Program-made: the position numbers and the translations under genes | Source of the DNA: Haemophilus parainfluenzae | GTDB lineage: Bacteria > Pseudomonadota > Gammaproteobacteria > Enterobacterales > Pasteurellaceae | Length of the DNA: 64,000 nucleotides | Direction of reading: 5' to 3' | NCBI RefSeq assembly: GCF_003252795.1 | Contig: NZ_QEPQ01000001.1 | Coordinates: forward strand, 455,820-519,819 | Notes under the pieces: generated by a model | Databases searched by the model: none | What the model was told of the DNA's origin: nothing | The model's input: the letters and a program-made list of their open reading frames with translations, nothing else | Shown here: piece by piece, positions 9,816 through 19,348 of the stretch | Layout: each line of letters begins with the position of its first letter | How positions within the stretch are numbered: the first letter of the stretch is position 1

Positions 9816-9850
9816 AAGTGCGTAAAATTTTATAAAAAACGACCGCACTT
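9816..9850 (+). terminator. Uptake-signal-type hairpin after the effector-binding gene
   Basis: AAAGTGCG and CGCACTTT are arranged as an inverted pair with an AT-rich loop; the right arm is part of a complete uptake signal at 9842-9850. The stem is short, so termination may be weak. Confidence 0.45.
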
Positions 9851-9883
9851 TACCCCAAAACAAACACAACAAAGGAAAAAACA

Positions 9884-11152
9884 ATGAAATTCGAAACGAA
9901 ATGCCTCCATGCTGGCTATACCCCTAAAAACGGTGAGCCACGTGTTCAACCAATCGTACAAAGCACTACTTATACTTATGATTCTGCAGAAGAAATTGGC
10001 AAGTTATTTGATTTACAAGCAGCCGGTTATTTCTATACTCGCCTAGCAAACCCAACAACAAATGCTGCGGAAGAAAAAATCACGGCACTTGAAGGTGGTG
10101 TAGCAACAATGTGTACTGCTTCTGGTCAATCTGCGGTTTTCTATGCGATGTTGAATATTTTAGAAGCAGGCGATCATTTCATTTCCTCTTCTTATGTGTA
10201 TGGCGGTACTTACAATTTATTTGCCCATACATTCAAAAAAATGGGTATCGAAGTGACTTTTGTGGATCAAGATTTACCACTTGAAGAGCTCAAAAAAGCA
10301 ATTCGTCCAAATACAAAAGCTGTTTTTGCTGAAACCATTGCGAACCCCGCTTTACGCGTGTTGGATATTGAAAAATTTGCAGCCTTAGCGAAAGCTGCTG
10401 AGGCGCCATTATTAGTTGATAATACCTTTGCAACGCCCTATTTTTGTCGTCCAATCGAATTTGGCGCAAATGTGGTCATTCACAGTACATCTAAATATTT
10501 AGATGGTCATGCTATTGCCTTAGGTGGCTCAATTACTGATGGTGGTAACTTTAATTGGAATAACGGCAAATATCCGCAATTAAGCATGCCAGACCAAACT
10601 TATCATGGTTTGGTTTACACAGAAACCTTCGGCCCTGCGGCTTATATTGTCAAAGCACGCGTGCAATTAATGCGTGATTTAGGTGCTACACCAGCACCAC
10701 AAAATAGTTTCTTATTAAATGTAGGTATGGAAACCCTTGCGCTTCGCATGCAACGTCATTATGAAAATGCACAGGCTGTAGCCGAGTTTTTAGAAAAACA
10801 TCCGCAAGTTGTTAAAGTGAATTACCCTGGCTTACCAAGTTCACCAGATTACGTGCTCAAACAAAAATACTTACCGAACGGTTTGTGTGGCGTTATTTCC
10901 TTTGAGATTAAAGGTGATAAAGAAACCGCGGCAAAATGGTTAAACGCATTGCAAATGACCTCACGTGAAGTACACGTAGCCGATATTCGGACTTGTGCAT
11001 TACATCCAGCGACTTCAACGCACCGCCAATTAAGTGAAGCTGAATTAGAAAAAGCGGGGATTTCTGCAGGACTTATTCGCCTTTCTTGCGGTATTGAAAA
11101 TATTCAAGATATTTTAGCTGACTTAGAGCAAGCATTTGCAGCAGCAAAATAA
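9884..11152 (+). CDS. metY: O-acetylhomoserine sulfhydrylase (aminocarboxypropyltransferase)
   Basis: A PLP enzyme of the Cys/Met metabolism family that would make homocysteine (or methionine) directly from O-acetylhomoserine and sulfide (or methanethiol). Its 422 residues fit the MetY subgroup, which is longer than MetB or MetC (about 385). The PLP lysine is Lys204 in HSTSKYLDGH. The family motifs SGQSAVFYAMLN (80-91) and LVDNTFATPYFCRP (177-190) are seen, and the C-terminal end has LIRLSCGIEN. The ATG follows AAAGGAAAAAAC. It stands alone between the small effector-binding gene and dnaJ; no MetJ box or S-adenosylmethionine riboswitch was seen in the short upstream gap. A fully separate specificity (for example O-succinylhomoserine) cannot be excluded. 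Confidence 0.88.
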   Translation: MKFETKCLHAGYTPKNGEPRVQPIVQSTTYTYDSAEEIGKLFDLQAAGYFYTRLANPTTNAAEEKITALEGGVATMCTASGQSAVFYAMLNILEAGDHFISSSYVYGGTYNLFAHTFKKMGIEVTFVDQDLPLEELKKAIRPNTKAVFAETIANPALRVLDIEKFAALAKAAEAPLLVDNTFATPYFCRPIEFGANVVIHSTSKYLDGHAIALGGSITDGGNFNWNNGKYPQLSMPDQTYHGLVYTETFGPAAYIVKARVQLMRDLGATPAPQNSFLLNVGMETLALRMQRHYENAQAVAEFLEKHPQVVKVNYPGLPSSPDYVLKQKYLPNGLCGVISFEIKGDKETAAKWLNALQMTSREVHVADIRTCALHPATSTHRQLSEAELEKAGISAGLIRLSCGIENIQDILADLEQAFAAAK

Positions 11153-11292
11153 GTCATAAATTAACGAATTTACCCTTGATATTTCTGACTTCGACATTAT
11201 TTTTATTCTTAGGTATGTTGTTAACGCAATACCATACAATAACAAAATAAAATTTTTTAAATTTATATTTTTAAACGGAAAACGAAAACATT

Positions 11293-12429
11293 ATGGCAAA
11301 GAAAGATTATTACGACGTTCTTGGTGTTGAACGTGGCGCAGATGAAAAAGCAATTAAACGTGCTTACAAAAAACTCGCCATGCAATATCACCCTGATAGA
11401 ACCAAAGGTGATAAAGCCAAAGAAGAAAAATTTAAAGAAATCCAAGAAGCCTATGAAATCCTAGGTGATAAAGAAAAGCGTGCGACTTACGATCAATACG
11501 GTCATGCAGCCTTTGAACAAGGTGGCATGGGAGGCGGTGGCTTCGGTGGCGGATTCAGCGGTGCTGATTTCGGTGATATTTTTGGTGATATGTTCGGCGA
11601 TATCTTCGGCGGTGGCGGACGCGGTCGTCAGCGTGTTGTTCGCGGTGAAGATTTACGTTATGACATCCAAATTACGTTAGAAGAAGCCGTAAAAGGTACA
11701 ACCAAAGATATCCAAATTAATACCCTTGCTCACTGTGATAGCTGCGATGGTACTGGCGCAGAAAAAGGATCAAAAGTTGAGACATGCCCAAGCTGTCATG
11801 GTTCAGGTCGTATTCGTCGCCAACAAGGTTTCTTCGTAACTGAAGCGGTTTGTCCTACTTGTCATGGTTCTGGTAAGAAAATTGAAAAACCATGTAAAAG
11901 CTGCCATGGCGAAGGTCGTGTTCACAAGAAGAAAAATCTTTCCGTTAAAATCCCTGCAGGCGTGGATACCGGCAACCAATTACGTTTAAGCGGTGAAGGT
12001 GCAGCTGGCGAAAATGGTGCTCCAGCAGGTGATTTATATGTGGTCATTCACGTTAAAGAACATCATATCTTTGAACGTGATGGCAATAACCTCTACTGCG
12101 AAGTGCCAATCAGTTTCTCAATGGCTGCGTTAGGTGGTGAAATCGAAGTTCCAACCTTAGATGGTAAAGTGAAACTCAAAATCCCTGCTGAAACCCAAAC
12201 AGGCAAACTATTCCGTATGCGTGGTAAAGGGGTAAGCTCTACACGTAGCGGCTACGCAGGTGATCTCATTTGTCGAGTGGTGATTGAAACACCAGTGAAC
12301 TTAAATAAAGAACAAAAAGAATTATTAGAAAAACTGGAAGAAAGTTTGAAAGGACAAAAATCGCATAATCCGAAATCTTCAAGCTTTTTAGACGGTGTGA
12401 AGAAATTCTTTGATAACTTAGGTAAGTAA
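11293..12429 (+). CDS. dnaJ: Co-chaperone DnaJ (Hsp40)
   Basis: DnaJ stimulates the ATPase of DnaK and delivers substrates to it. The 378-residue protein has the type I layout: J domain at 1-70 with the HPD motif at 33-35, a Gly/Phe-rich region at about 75-115, a zinc domain with four CxxCxGxG motifs ([32 protein letters not shown]), then the C-terminal substrate-binding domains. Unlike in E. coli, it is separated from dnaK by two unrelated genes and has its own 140-bp upstream region. A weak sigma-32-like element can be drawn there. It converges with modC over a double uptake-signal terminator. Confidence 0.98.
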   Translation: MAKKDYYDVLGVERGADEKAIKRAYKKLAMQYHPDRTKGDKAKEEKFKEIQEAYEILGDKEKRATYDQYGHAAFEQGGMGGGGFGGGFSGADFGDIFGDMFGDIFGGGGRGRQRVVRGEDLRYDIQITLEEAVKGTTKDIQINTLAHCDSCDGTGAEKGSKVETCPSCHGSGRIRRQQGFFVTEAVCPTCHGSGKKIEKPCKSCHGEGRVHKKKNLSVKIPAGVDTGNQLRLSGEGAAGENGAPAGDLYVVIHVKEHHIFERDGNNLYCEVPISFSMAALGGEIEVPTLDGKVKLKIPAETQTGKLFRMRGKGVSSTRSGYAGDLICRVVIETPVNLNKEQKELLEKLEESLKGQKSHNPKSSSFLDGVKKFFDNLGK

Positions 12430-12436
12430 TCCTAAA

Positions 12437-12486
12437 CAAAAAGTGCGGTCAATTTTAAAACTGTTTTGAAATTGACCGCACTTTTA
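12437..12486. terminator. Paired-uptake-signal terminator between dnaJ and modC
   Basis: Two complete uptake signals, AAGTGCGGT at 12441-12449 and ACCGCACTT at 12475-12483, form part of a 17-bp stem ending in AAAA and TTTT runs. It serves two convergent genes. Confidence 0.9.
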
Positions 12487-12488
12487 CT

Positions 12489-13544
12489 TTATACGACTGA
12501 AATCGCTTTTATTTGCACATAAACATCCATGCCTTGAGCGAAATGCAATTCATTAAACGCCCATTTACTGATACTTGCCCAAACTTTATGCCCTTCCACC
12601 AACACCGCAATATCAATGCGATTCTCTTGCGGAACGATTTGTACAATTTGCCCACGTAAGATATTACGAATACTCGTTTGTTCTGGCTTGCTGAGAGTGA
12701 GTGATACATCGGAACTATAAATACAGACACGTACTTTTTCATTCGCTTGATGATGCACTTCGTTAATCCAAAGCTGTTGCTCGCCTAAAGAAAGTGCGGT
12801 CATTTTATAGGTTGGATTATGTAAATAGACGGGCAACGCCAACACACTACTCTGCTCCGATTCGCCTTTCCAAGGGGCAAATGACGGACTGTTCCACACA
12901 TTTTCTAAGGTGTCATAGGCTTTCACTTTGCCGTTTTCCATCAGCACTACACGATCGGCCAAGCGTAATAATTCATCTAAACTGTGCGTCACATATAAAA
13001 TCGGCACATTAATTTCTTTGGATAGACTTTCCAAATATTGCATGAGCTCACGTTTGCGAGGCATATCTAAAGCTGAAAGCGGTTCATCCATCAATAAAAT
13101 ATCAGGATCTGTTAATAAGGCTCGCCCAATCGCCACACGTTGTTTTTCGCCTCCCGATAAAGTAAGCGGATAGCGTTTGAGTAACGGTTCGATACCAAGG
13201 AGCTGAACGATATAGTCAAAATCTTCACGGCTGACATGCTTCATGCCATAACGCAAATTACCTTTGACATTATAATGAGGAAATAAACGCGCATCTTGGA
13301 ATACATAGCCGATTTTACGCTGATGTACGGGAAGATTCTCACTGTTCTCCACATCCACCAAAGTGCGGTCATTTAAACGAATAAATCCTTGATCGGGATG
13401 AGTTAAACCACTCACTAAATTAATCAATGAGGTTTTACCCGAACCTGACAAACCAAAAATAGCCGTCACACCTTGAGTTGGCAATTGCAGATCCGCACGT
13501 AAGGTCAGGCGACCTAATTGTTGTTGTACATTAATGTGTAGCAT
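12489..13544 (-). CDS. modC: Molybdate ABC transporter, ATP-binding protein
   Basis: This cytosolic ATPase powers the ModABC molybdate importer. Over 351 residues it has a Walker A motif GLSGSGKTS at 31-39, the ABC signature [16 protein letters not shown], Walker [13 protein letters not shown] and the switch histidine in [11 protein letters not shown]-terminal TOBE (molybdate-binding) domain covers roughly the last 90 residues. The start codon overlaps the end of modB by 14 bp, pointing to translational coupling. An uptake signal inside the gene at 13361-13369 is read through in frame. Confidence 0.97.
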   Translation of the reverse strand: MLHINVQQQLGRLTLRADLQLPTQGVTAIFGLSGSGKTSLINLVSGLTHPDQGFIRLNDRTLVDVENSENLPVHQRKIGYVFQDARLFPHYNVKGNLRYGMKHVSREDFDYIVQLLGIEPLLKRYPLTLSGGEKQRVAIGRALLTDPDILLMDEPLSALDMPRKRELMQYLESLSKEINVPILYVTHSLDELLRLADRVVLMENGKVKAYDTLENVWNSPSFAPWKGESEQSSVLALPVYLHNPTYKMTALSLGEQQLWINEVHHQANEKVRVCIYSSDVSLTLSKPEQTSIRNILRGQIVQIVPQENRIDIAVLVEGHKVWASISKWAFNELHFAQGMDVYVQIKAISVV

Positions 13545-14247
13545 CGCCTTGCCCCAATTTTTTCTGCATCCGTTTGCTTAAGGCTTCGGAAAGCAATAAG
13601 GAAATTAATGAAAGAATCACCGCAAACAAGCAAAGTCGTGCAGTTTGTGCTTCTGCGCCCGGTGTTTGGATAAATGAATACATCGCTAAAGGAATGGTTT
13701 GGGTTTCCCCCGCAATATTAGATACGAAGGTAATGGTTGCCCCAAATTCCCCTAAAGAACGTGCGAAACCTAATACTAAACCCGCCAATACACCAGGGAG
13801 AGAAAGAGGCAACGTGATTGTAAAAAAGACTCGCCAAGGCGAAGCGCCAAGCGTTTGTGCGGCTTGCTCCAACTTAAAATCAATGCTTTCCAAAGAAAGA
13901 CGAATTGCCCGCACAACCAATGGAAATGCTACCACTGCAGAAGCTAATACCGCTCCCTTCCAGCTAAAGCCAAAGGATAAGCCAAACCATTGATATAAAT
14001 ACTTACCGATAAAACCGTTACGTCCCATGGCGACTAATAATAAATAACCAATTACCACTGGCGGTAACACCAAAGGCAGATGAATAATTCCTGTAATCAG
14101 TGACTTACCGTAGAATTCCTTACGAGCCAGCAGCCAAGCGATAAAAATTGCGAAGGGCAAACTCCAAAGCATAGAACTCAATGCGACACTCATGCTTAAG
14201 TGAATCGCATCCCATTCCATCGAGCTTAATTGAAACCAAGAGAGCAA
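13531..14247 (-). CDS. modB: Molybdate ABC transporter permease
   Basis: An inner membrane permease of 238 residues with five or so hydrophobic helices. The EAA loop that contacts ModC is seen as [21 protein letters not shown]. The length and sequence fit the ModB family. It lies between modA and modC on the minus strand. Between modA and modB there is an unusual hairpin with a T-run, so modBC may be expressed less than modA. The ATG at 14247 is close to a ModE-like half site. Confidence 0.96.
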   Translation of the reverse strand: MLSWFQLSSMEWDAIHLSMSVALSSMLWSLPFAIFIAWLLARKEFYGKSLITGIIHLPLVLPPVVIGYLLLVAMGRNGFIGKYLYQWFGLSFGFSWKGAVLASAVVAFPLVVRAIRLSLESIDFKLEQAAQTLGASPWRVFFTITLPLSLPGVLAGLVLGFARSLGEFGATITFVSNIAGETQTIPLAMYSFIQTPGAEAQTARLCLFAVILSLISLLLSEALSKRMQKKLGQGDATH

Positions 14248-14252
14248 AATAT

Positions 14253-14275
14253 TTCCTTGTGTATATATCGATATG
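14253..14275 (-). promoter_or_regulatory. ModE-like half site upstream of modB
   Basis: On the minus strand CGATATATA at the left arm matches the ModE half-site CGNTATATA, but the partner arm is poor. It lies directly before modB and after the modA hairpin. It could be an incomplete operator or part of an internal promoter for modBC. Confidence 0.3.
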
Positions 14276-14298
14276 ACGAAATTTCTTTAGAGATAACA

Positions 14299-14322
14299 AA
14301 AAGGACAGTTTCCTGTCCTTTC
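14299..14322 (-). terminator. Hairpin with T-run between modA and modB
   Basis: AAAGGACAG-gaaa-CTGTCCTTT on the minus strand is followed by TTG and lies 18 bp after the modA stop. It has the form of an intrinsic terminator inside the operon. Partial read-through would give more ModA than ModBC, the ratio expected for a periplasmic binding protein. Confidence 0.7.
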
Positions 14323-14340
14323 TTTATAAAGTCTGGCTCA

Positions 14341-15102
14341 TTATTTCACAGAGAAACCATATTCAACAAATATTTTTTTCGCAGCACTCGATTCTAAGTA
14401 ATTGAGAAAATCACGGGTATCCGCGTTGTCATGATCTTTTAAAATCGCAACCGGATATTCAACCGGTTTATAACTCTCTTTCGGGAATACACCTACTGCT
14501 TTCACGTCTTTACTCACTTTCGCATCGGTGCTATACACAATACCGTAAGGCGCTTCAGCGCGTTCAACTAAAGCTAACGCACCACGCACGTCTTTCGCAC
14601 GCGCTAATTTATCTTTGACTTGATCCCATAAATTCAATTTCGTTAATGATTCTTCTGCATATTGTCCTGCAGGAACATGCGCAGGATCACCCACGGACAA
14701 ATAACTGTCTTTTAAGCCTTTAATCCATTCACCTTTAGCAATATCCACTGAATTAACCGCACTTTTAGCCGGCGCAATTAACACTAATTCATTACCCGCT
14801 AATACTTTTTCCGTTTCTTTTACAGTGAGATTTTTATCTGATAAATATTTCATCCATTTGTTGCTAGCTGAAATAAATAAGTCTGCAGGTGCACCTTCTT
14901 CAACTTGTTTTGCAAGAGTAGAAGAAGAAGCAAAAGAGAAAACAACGGTATTATTTGGCTTTTCAGTTTGGTATTGATCCGCAATTTGTTGTAACGCATC
15001 AGTCATTGAAGCTGCTGCAAACACAGTCACTTTTGCTGATGCAGCAAAAGATACACCCATACCCGCAATTAAAAGTGCGGTTGCAAATTTAGTTAATTTC
15101 AT
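14341..15102 (-). CDS. modA: Molybdate-binding periplasmic protein
   Basis: ModA captures molybdate (and tungstate) in the periplasm and hands it to ModB. The 253-residue precursor starts with a signal peptide of about 23 residues (hydrophobic core ATALLIAGMGVSFA, cleavage probably after ASA). The mature part starts KVTVFAAASMTDALQQIA; the AASM segment supplies oxyanion contacts in this family. The conserved VERAEAPYGIVYSTDA stretch is also present. It is the first gene of modABC and is divergent from modE. The start follows AGGAGA on the minus strand. Confidence 0.97.
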   Translation of the reverse strand: MKLTKFATALLIAGMGVSFAASAKVTVFAAASMTDALQQIADQYQTEKPNNTVVFSFASSSTLAKQVEEGAPADLFISASNKWMKYLSDKNLTVKETEKVLAGNELVLIAPAKSAVNSVDIAKGEWIKGLKDSYLSVGDPAHVPAGQYAEESLTKLNLWDQVKDKLARAKDVRGALALVERAEAPYGIVYSTDAKVSKDVKAVGVFPKESYKPVEYPVAILKDHDNADTRDFLNYLESSAAKKIFVEYGFSVK

Positions 15103-15112
15103 TATCTATCTC

Positions 15113-15150
15113 CTATATAAATGAAACTATATATAAAAAAATATACTGCG
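15113..15150 (-). promoter_or_regulatory. Candidate ModE operator in the modA-modE spacer
   Basis: The spacer contains repeated TATATA blocks (CTATATAAAT, CTATATATAA, AATATACTGCG). On the minus strand the arrangement CGCAG-TATAT-N6-ATATATAG resembles the ModE consensus CGNTATATA-N6-TATATAACG. It overlaps the region where the modA promoter must lie, as expected for molybdate-dependent repression by the neighbouring ModE. Confidence 0.4.
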
Positions 15151-15239
15151 AGTAAATTATAACTTGAATTTTTAAATAAGCATACAGAAAAACTTAAAGA
15201 TCAAGTAAAATAAACAGAATTGTGTATTAGGAGGAGATG

Positions 15240-16007
15240 ATGAAACAAACTGAAATTTTACTGACGATCAAACTTCATCAAGAATTATTTATTGATCCAA
15301 AACGTGTTCGCCTCTTAAAAGAAATTAAAGAATGTGGCTCAATCAACCAAGCGGCCAAAAACGCTAAAGTGAGCTATAAAAGTGCTTGGGATCACCTTGA
15401 GGCAATGAATAAAATCAGCCCAAAACCGCTTTTAGAACGTAATATCGGTGGGAAAAATGGGGGCGGTACATCATTAACGACTTACGCAGAACGTTTGCTA
15501 CAGCTTTACGATTTGCTCGAACAAACACAAGAGCACGCGTTCCATATTCTGCAAGATGAGACGATCCCGTTAAACAGCCTGCTTTCAGCAACAGCAAAAT
15601 TCTCCTTACAAAGTAGTGCGCGCAATCAATTTTTCGGTAAGGTAGCAAGCCAACATATTGTGGACTCCCGCTGCATTGTTGCAGTAAACATTCAGGATTT
15701 AGCTCATCCATTACATGTTTCAATCACAATGCGCAGTGCAGAGCGACTCAGACTCATTACTGAAAAAGAAGTGATGGTCATGTTTAAAGCCCCTTGGGTG
15801 AAAATTAGCACTACCCCATTAGAAGAAAAAAATAACCTTTTCCAAGCGACGATTCTTTCTATGCAGAATGAAGAAGTGATTTTGCAAATAAAGGACAGCT
15901 CAATTGAATTTTGTGCGAGTATTCATAGCAAAGATGGTTGGAAAGTGGGACAAGATGTGTGGTTACACGTGGATCCTGAACAGATTATTTTAGCAACATT
16001 GAAATAA
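15240..16007 (+). CDS. modE: Molybdate-responsive transcriptional regulator ModE
   Basis: ModE binds DNA as a dimer when loaded with molybdate and represses modABC. The 255-residue protein has an N-terminal winged helix-turn-helix (residues about 17-80; core CGSINQAAKNAKVSYKSAWDHLEAMN) with the family motif GGKNGGGTSLT, and two C-terminal molbindin (TOBE) domains from about residue 120. Two ATGs overlap at 15237 and 15240; the AGGAGG site at 15229-15234 is better spaced for the second. The gene is divergent from modA across a 134-bp spacer. Confidence 0.95.
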   Translation: MKQTEILLTIKLHQELFIDPKRVRLLKEIKECGSINQAAKNAKVSYKSAWDHLEAMNKISPKPLLERNIGGKNGGGTSLTTYAERLLQLYDLLEQTQEHAFHILQDETIPLNSLLSATAKFSLQSSARNQFFGKVASQHIVDSRCIVAVNIQDLAHPLHVSITMRSAERLRLITEKEVMVMFKAPWVKISTTPLEEKNNLFQATILSMQNEEVILQIKDSSIEFCASIHSKDGWKVGQDVWLHVDPEQIILATLK

Positions 16008-16018
16008 TCCTCGAAACA

Positions 16019-16052
16019 GAAAGTGCGGTCAAAATTAACCGCACTTTTTTTA
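16019..16052. terminator. Paired-uptake-signal terminator between modE and yfbR
   Basis: AAGTGCGGT at 16021-16029 and ACCGCACTT at 16038-16046 form a tight stem followed by a run of seven T on the plus strand. It separates convergent genes. Confidence 0.9.
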
Positions 16053-16059
16053 TTTTCGC

Positions 16060-16653
16060 TCATAACGCAATCTCATCAATTGATCGCCCAAAACTAGGCA
16101 AAAAGACCTGTAAAAAATAATCCATTTCTTGACTGTGCCATTGTTCCATTAAATTTTCTAAGCGTTTTTTCGCTGTTTTAAATTCATGGTTACCATGCTC
16201 TAATTCAAATTGGGCTTTAATATAGGCACAAATCAAATCCGCTTGTTTTACTATATGCTTTTCTTCAGAGCTAAATTGCTCACTATCTAAGTATGGCGCG
16301 AAACTGTCTTGTAATTCTGTCGGGAGCAAACTAATTAAATGCAATTCGGCAGCCGCTTCAATATCTTTATAAGCATGCGTGATTTCAGAGTTGAAATATT
16401 TAATTGGGGTCGGCAAATCCCCAGTAAAGATTTCAGAGGTATCATGATACATTGCCATCACCGCAATACGCTCAGGATTCACTTCCCCGTCAAAAAATTG
16501 ATTTTTAATAATCGCCAAGGCTTGTGCCACAAAGGCAACTTGCAGACTATGCTCTGCTAAGTTTTCCTTTTCAATATTACGCATCAATGACCAACGCTGA
16601 ATTAAGCGAAGACGATCTAAACAGGCAAAAAAGTGACTGGTTTTAACTTCCAC
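16060..16653 (-). CDS. yfbR: 5'-deoxynucleotidase of the HD family
   Basis: YfbR removes the phosphate from deoxyribonucleoside 5'-monophosphates in the cytosol. The 197-residue protein contains the HD-domain metal ligands His35 (in [13 protein letters not shown]), His70-Asp71 ([21 protein letters not shown]) and a later aspartate in [21 protein letters not shown]. The length is close to the E. coli protein (199). It lies 10 bp downstream of degS on the same strand and may be co-transcribed with it. Confidence 0.93.
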   Translation of the reverse strand: MEVKTSHFFACLDRLRLIQRWSLMRNIEKENLAEHSLQVAFVAQALAIIKNQFFDGEVNPERIAVMAMYHDTSEIFTGDLPTPIKYFNSEITHAYKDIEAAAELHLISLLPTELQDSFAPYLDSEQFSSEEKHIVKQADLICAYIKAQFELEHGNHEFKTAKKRLENLMEQWHSQEMDYFLQVFLPSFGRSIDEIAL

Positions 16654-16662
16654 GATATATCC

Positions 16663-17685
16663 TTAGTTAGATGGTAACTCTTCAATAACTACAGGGAGAT
16701 CAATCACTTTACCTAAGCGAGAAACAGTAACAATGACTTCTGTATTCGGTTTAGTATCACTAATAATTTGCATCATTTCACGAATAGATAAGTTATCTTG
16801 TTTATTTAAACGTAAAATCACATCACCCACTTGGATGCCTGCTTTCGCTGCTGGGCTATTGGCGGTCACGCCTGTAATCACAATACCACCATTAGAGTTA
16901 GCGGTGATTTCACTTTGTACCCCAAAATAACCACGAATCACGCGGCCATCGCGAATAATTTTATATAACACATCATTAGCAATGCTAATTGGAATCGCAA
17001 AATTCAGACCTTCCGCAATTTCATTGGCTGTTTTACCAATACTTAACGTGCTGATCCCTACTAATTCGCCAGCTGAGTTAATCAACGCACCACCAGAGTT
17101 ACCACGGTTAATTGATGCATCTGTTTGAATAAAGTTTTGACGCCCTAAAGAATCCCCTACGGCACTACGTCCTACCGCACTGATAATCCCTTGTGACACA
17201 CTTTGTCCAAGGTTATATGGGTTACCAATAGCCAGAGCAATATCACCCACTCGTACTTGGCGTTCTTGATTTTGTGGAATCGTCGAAAGATTGGTTGCTT
17301 TGATTTTTAATACTGCAAGATCCGTCAAATTATCCGAACCGATTAAATTTGCTTCATAAATATTGCCGTTTTGCAGTGCCACCACAATTTGATCGGCATT
17401 TTGGATAACGTGTTTATTGGTAAGAATATAACCGTCTTTCGTCATAATCACGCCAGAACCTAAGTTATTTACCTGTAATTGATCGCTATCATTAATACTG
17501 GCAGAAGAAAAAGATCGGTTGTACACATTCACCACAGCAGGAGAAGCAATTCTCACGGCGCTATTGAACGAAACGATATCATCAGCAGAGAAAAGGCTGC
17601 TGTTATTGAGCTTAGGAACGGCAAATAAAATAACACCTGCCGCAGCAAGCCCCCAAAGGGCGGAGTGGAAAAGTTTTTTAAGCAT
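16663..17685 (-). CDS. degS: Site-1 periplasmic serine protease DegS
   Basis: DegS senses misfolded outer membrane proteins and makes the first cut in RseA, releasing sigma-E. The 340-residue protein has one N-terminal membrane anchor (residues about 7-24) and a trypsin-like domain with the triad His92 (TNKHVIQ), Asp122 (NLTDLAVLKI) and Ser197 (RGNSGGALIN). A single PDZ domain follows from about 240. The anchor and single PDZ domain separate it from DegP/DegQ, which have signal peptides and two PDZ domains. It follows ribD after 5 bp, so the two are likely co-transcribed. Confidence 0.95.
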   Translation of the reverse strand: MLKKLFHSALWGLAAAGVILFAVPKLNNSSLFSADDIVSFNSAVRIASPAVVNVYNRSFSSASINDSDQLQVNNLGSGVIMTKDGYILTNKHVIQNADQIVVALQNGNIYEANLIGSDNLTDLAVLKIKATNLSTIPQNQERQVRVGDIALAIGNPYNLGQSVSQGIISAVGRSAVGDSLGRQNFIQTDASINRGNSGGALINSAGELVGISTLSIGKTANEIAEGLNFAIPISIANDVLYKIIRDGRVIRGYFGVQSEITANSNGGIVITGVTANSPAAKAGIQVGDVILRLNKQDNLSIREMMQIISDTKPNTEVIVTVSRLGKVIDLPVVIEELPSN

Positions 17686-17689
17686 TTTT

Positions 17690-18820
17690 TTATTCTTTTA
17701 TTAATAAGTTAGGTAAATAACTGAGCTTTAAATCATCCCCAATTCTTTCACATTCTTGCAGTTGCCACAATGGGGCATCCGCAAGTTTTTCCAAATGCGA
17801 AAGTTGGCATAATCCTCGAGCTTTATCTCCCAAGAGTTTCGGGGCAACATAAATGATTAATTCATCTACAGCATGTTGTTCAATCAAGCTACCCGCTAAA
17901 TTGGCACCCGCTTCTACCCAAACAGAATTCACTTGTCGCTTACCTAATTCTGTCATCAATAGATCAAAATCATAGTTTTCTGGCAGTAACATTTGCTCAC
18001 AGAAATCAGGAAACACAGACATATCTCGTGGAATTGAACCCACAAGCCAAACTGGCGAATGGGTATGGAATAATTGATGGCTTGGTTGAACTCGATTTTT
18101 AGAATCTAAAATTATGCGAATAGGCTGACGCACAGTATCTTCCGCATATTCCGCTTTTAGGTCATTGGGGAATTGATTCCAACGCACGTTCAAGCTTGGA
18201 TCATCGGCTAACACGGTAGCACTTGTTGATAAAAGTGCGGCCGCTTTGGCTCGCATTTTTTGTACATCCGCACGAGCTTCATCACCTGTAATCCATTTGC
18301 TTTCACCGCTCGCCATGGCTGTTCGTCCATCTAAACTCATGGCTAATTTCAGCTGCACATAAGGCTTGCCAGTCCGCATACGTTTGAGAAAACCTTTATT
18401 TAAGGCTTCTGCTTGTTCATTCAATAAATTGACCGCACTTGGTATACCTGCATCGGCTAACATTTTTAAGCCCTTGCCTGCCACTTGAGGATTAGGATCT
18501 GCCATGGCGGCAACAACTCGACTGACCCCCGCTTCAATTAAACCTAATGCACAAGGCGGTGTGCGTCCATAATGAGAACAAGGTTCAAGCGTCACATACG
18601 CAGTTGCACCTTTCGCTTTCTCACCGGCATCTGCCAACGCTACACGTTCTGCATGAGGCTGACCAGCTTTAAAATGAAACCCTTTCCCGACAATTTCACC
18701 GTTCTTAACTAACACACATCCTACGGATGGATTTGGCGCGGTGGTGTACTGCCCTTTTGCCGCAAGCTCAAGAGCCAGTTGCATAAATTTCACGTCATCA
18801 GGGGAAAAGGTGTCACTCAT
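17690..18820 (-). CDS. ribD: Bifunctional riboflavin biosynthesis deaminase/reductase
   Basis: RibD carries out the second and third steps of riboflavin synthesis: deamination of the pyrimidine and reduction of the ribosyl side chain. At 376 residues it has the N-terminal zinc deaminase domain with HAERVALAD and PCSHYGRTPPC (zinc ligands His, Cys, Cys) and a C-terminal reductase domain from about 150 (LKLAMSLDGRTAMASGESKWITG). It begins 2 bp after the nrdR stop, so nrdR-ribD-degS are tightly packed. Pairing of nrdR and ribD is common in gamma-proteobacteria. No FMN riboswitch was seen. Confidence 0.96.
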   Translation of the reverse strand: MSDTFSPDDVKFMQLALELAAKGQYTTAPNPSVGCVLVKNGEIVGKGFHFKAGQPHAERVALADAGEKAKGATAYVTLEPCSHYGRTPPCALGLIEAGVSRVVAAMADPNPQVAGKGLKMLADAGIPSAVNLLNEQAEALNKGFLKRMRTGKPYVQLKLAMSLDGRTAMASGESKWITGDEARADVQKMRAKAAALLSTSATVLADDPSLNVRWNQFPNDLKAEYAEDTVRQPIRIILDSKNRVQPSHQLFHTHSPVWLVGSIPRDMSVFPDFCEQMLLPENYDFDLLMTELGKRQVNSVWVEAGANLAGSLIEQHAVDELIIYVAPKLLGDKARGLCQLSHLEKLADAPLWQLQECERIGDDLKLSYLPNLLIKE

Positions 18821-18821
18821 A

Positions 18822-19271
18822 TTAATCCTTTAAGCTTTCAATTTCTTTGGTGAATTCATTGATATTATCAAAGCTCAGGTAAACGGATGCAAAACGGATA
18901 TACGCCACTTTATCTAATTCTTTCAGCTCATTCATGGCTAATTTACCCACGAGATGACTTGGCACTTCGCGCTCACCCGTCGCGCGTAATTGGATGATAA
19001 TATGGCTAATGGCTTTTTCTACATCATCCGAACTTACAGGGCGTTTTTCTAACGCATGTTGAATACCGCTACGCAATTTATCTTCATTAAACGGTTCGCG
19101 TGACCCATCATTTTTAATAATTTTTGGCACCACTAATTCGGCCGTTTCGAAGGTGGTAAAGCGTTCATGACAATTCCCGCATTCCCGACGACGACGCACT
19201 TGATACCCATCAGAAACCAAACGGCTGTCAATCACCTTAGTTTCTTCAGTTGAACAAAACGGACAACGCAT
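18822..19271 (-). CDS. nrdR: Ribonucleotide reductase regulator NrdR
   Basis: NrdR represses ribonucleotide reductase genes in response to ATP/dATP. The 149-residue protein starts with the zinc ribbon [17 protein letters not shown]...[12 protein letters not shown] (four cysteines in two CxxC pairs) followed by an ATP-cone domain from about residue 49. The length is typical for the family. It lies in the usual position before ribD. The ATG is preceded by AAGGAGCTAGA. Confidence 0.97.
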   Translation of the reverse strand: MRCPFCSTEETKVIDSRLVSDGYQVRRRRECGNCHERFTTFETAELVVPKIIKNDGSREPFNEDKLRSGIQHALEKRPVSSDDVEKAISHIIIQLRATGEREVPSHLVGKLAMNELKELDKVAYIRFASVYLSFDNINEFTKEIESLKD

Positions 19272-19314
19272 TCTAGCTCCTTTTCAAAATGATTCTTAAG
19301 TCAGTATCTTATCA

Positions 19315-19346
19315 AAAATCCAGGATCTTTTCGATCTGAAGATCCG
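19315..19346 (-). terminator. Likely recC terminator
   Basis: On the minus strand GGATCTT and AAGATCC form a 7-bp stem around a 9-nt loop, followed by TGGATTTTTG, directly after the recC stop and before nrdR. Confidence 0.6.
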
Positions 19347-19348
19347 CT

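Noticed and set aside
13574..13993. 139-codon frame opposite modB
   Set aside because: It is antisense to the well-supported permease gene and shows only the complementary composition of a membrane protein gene.
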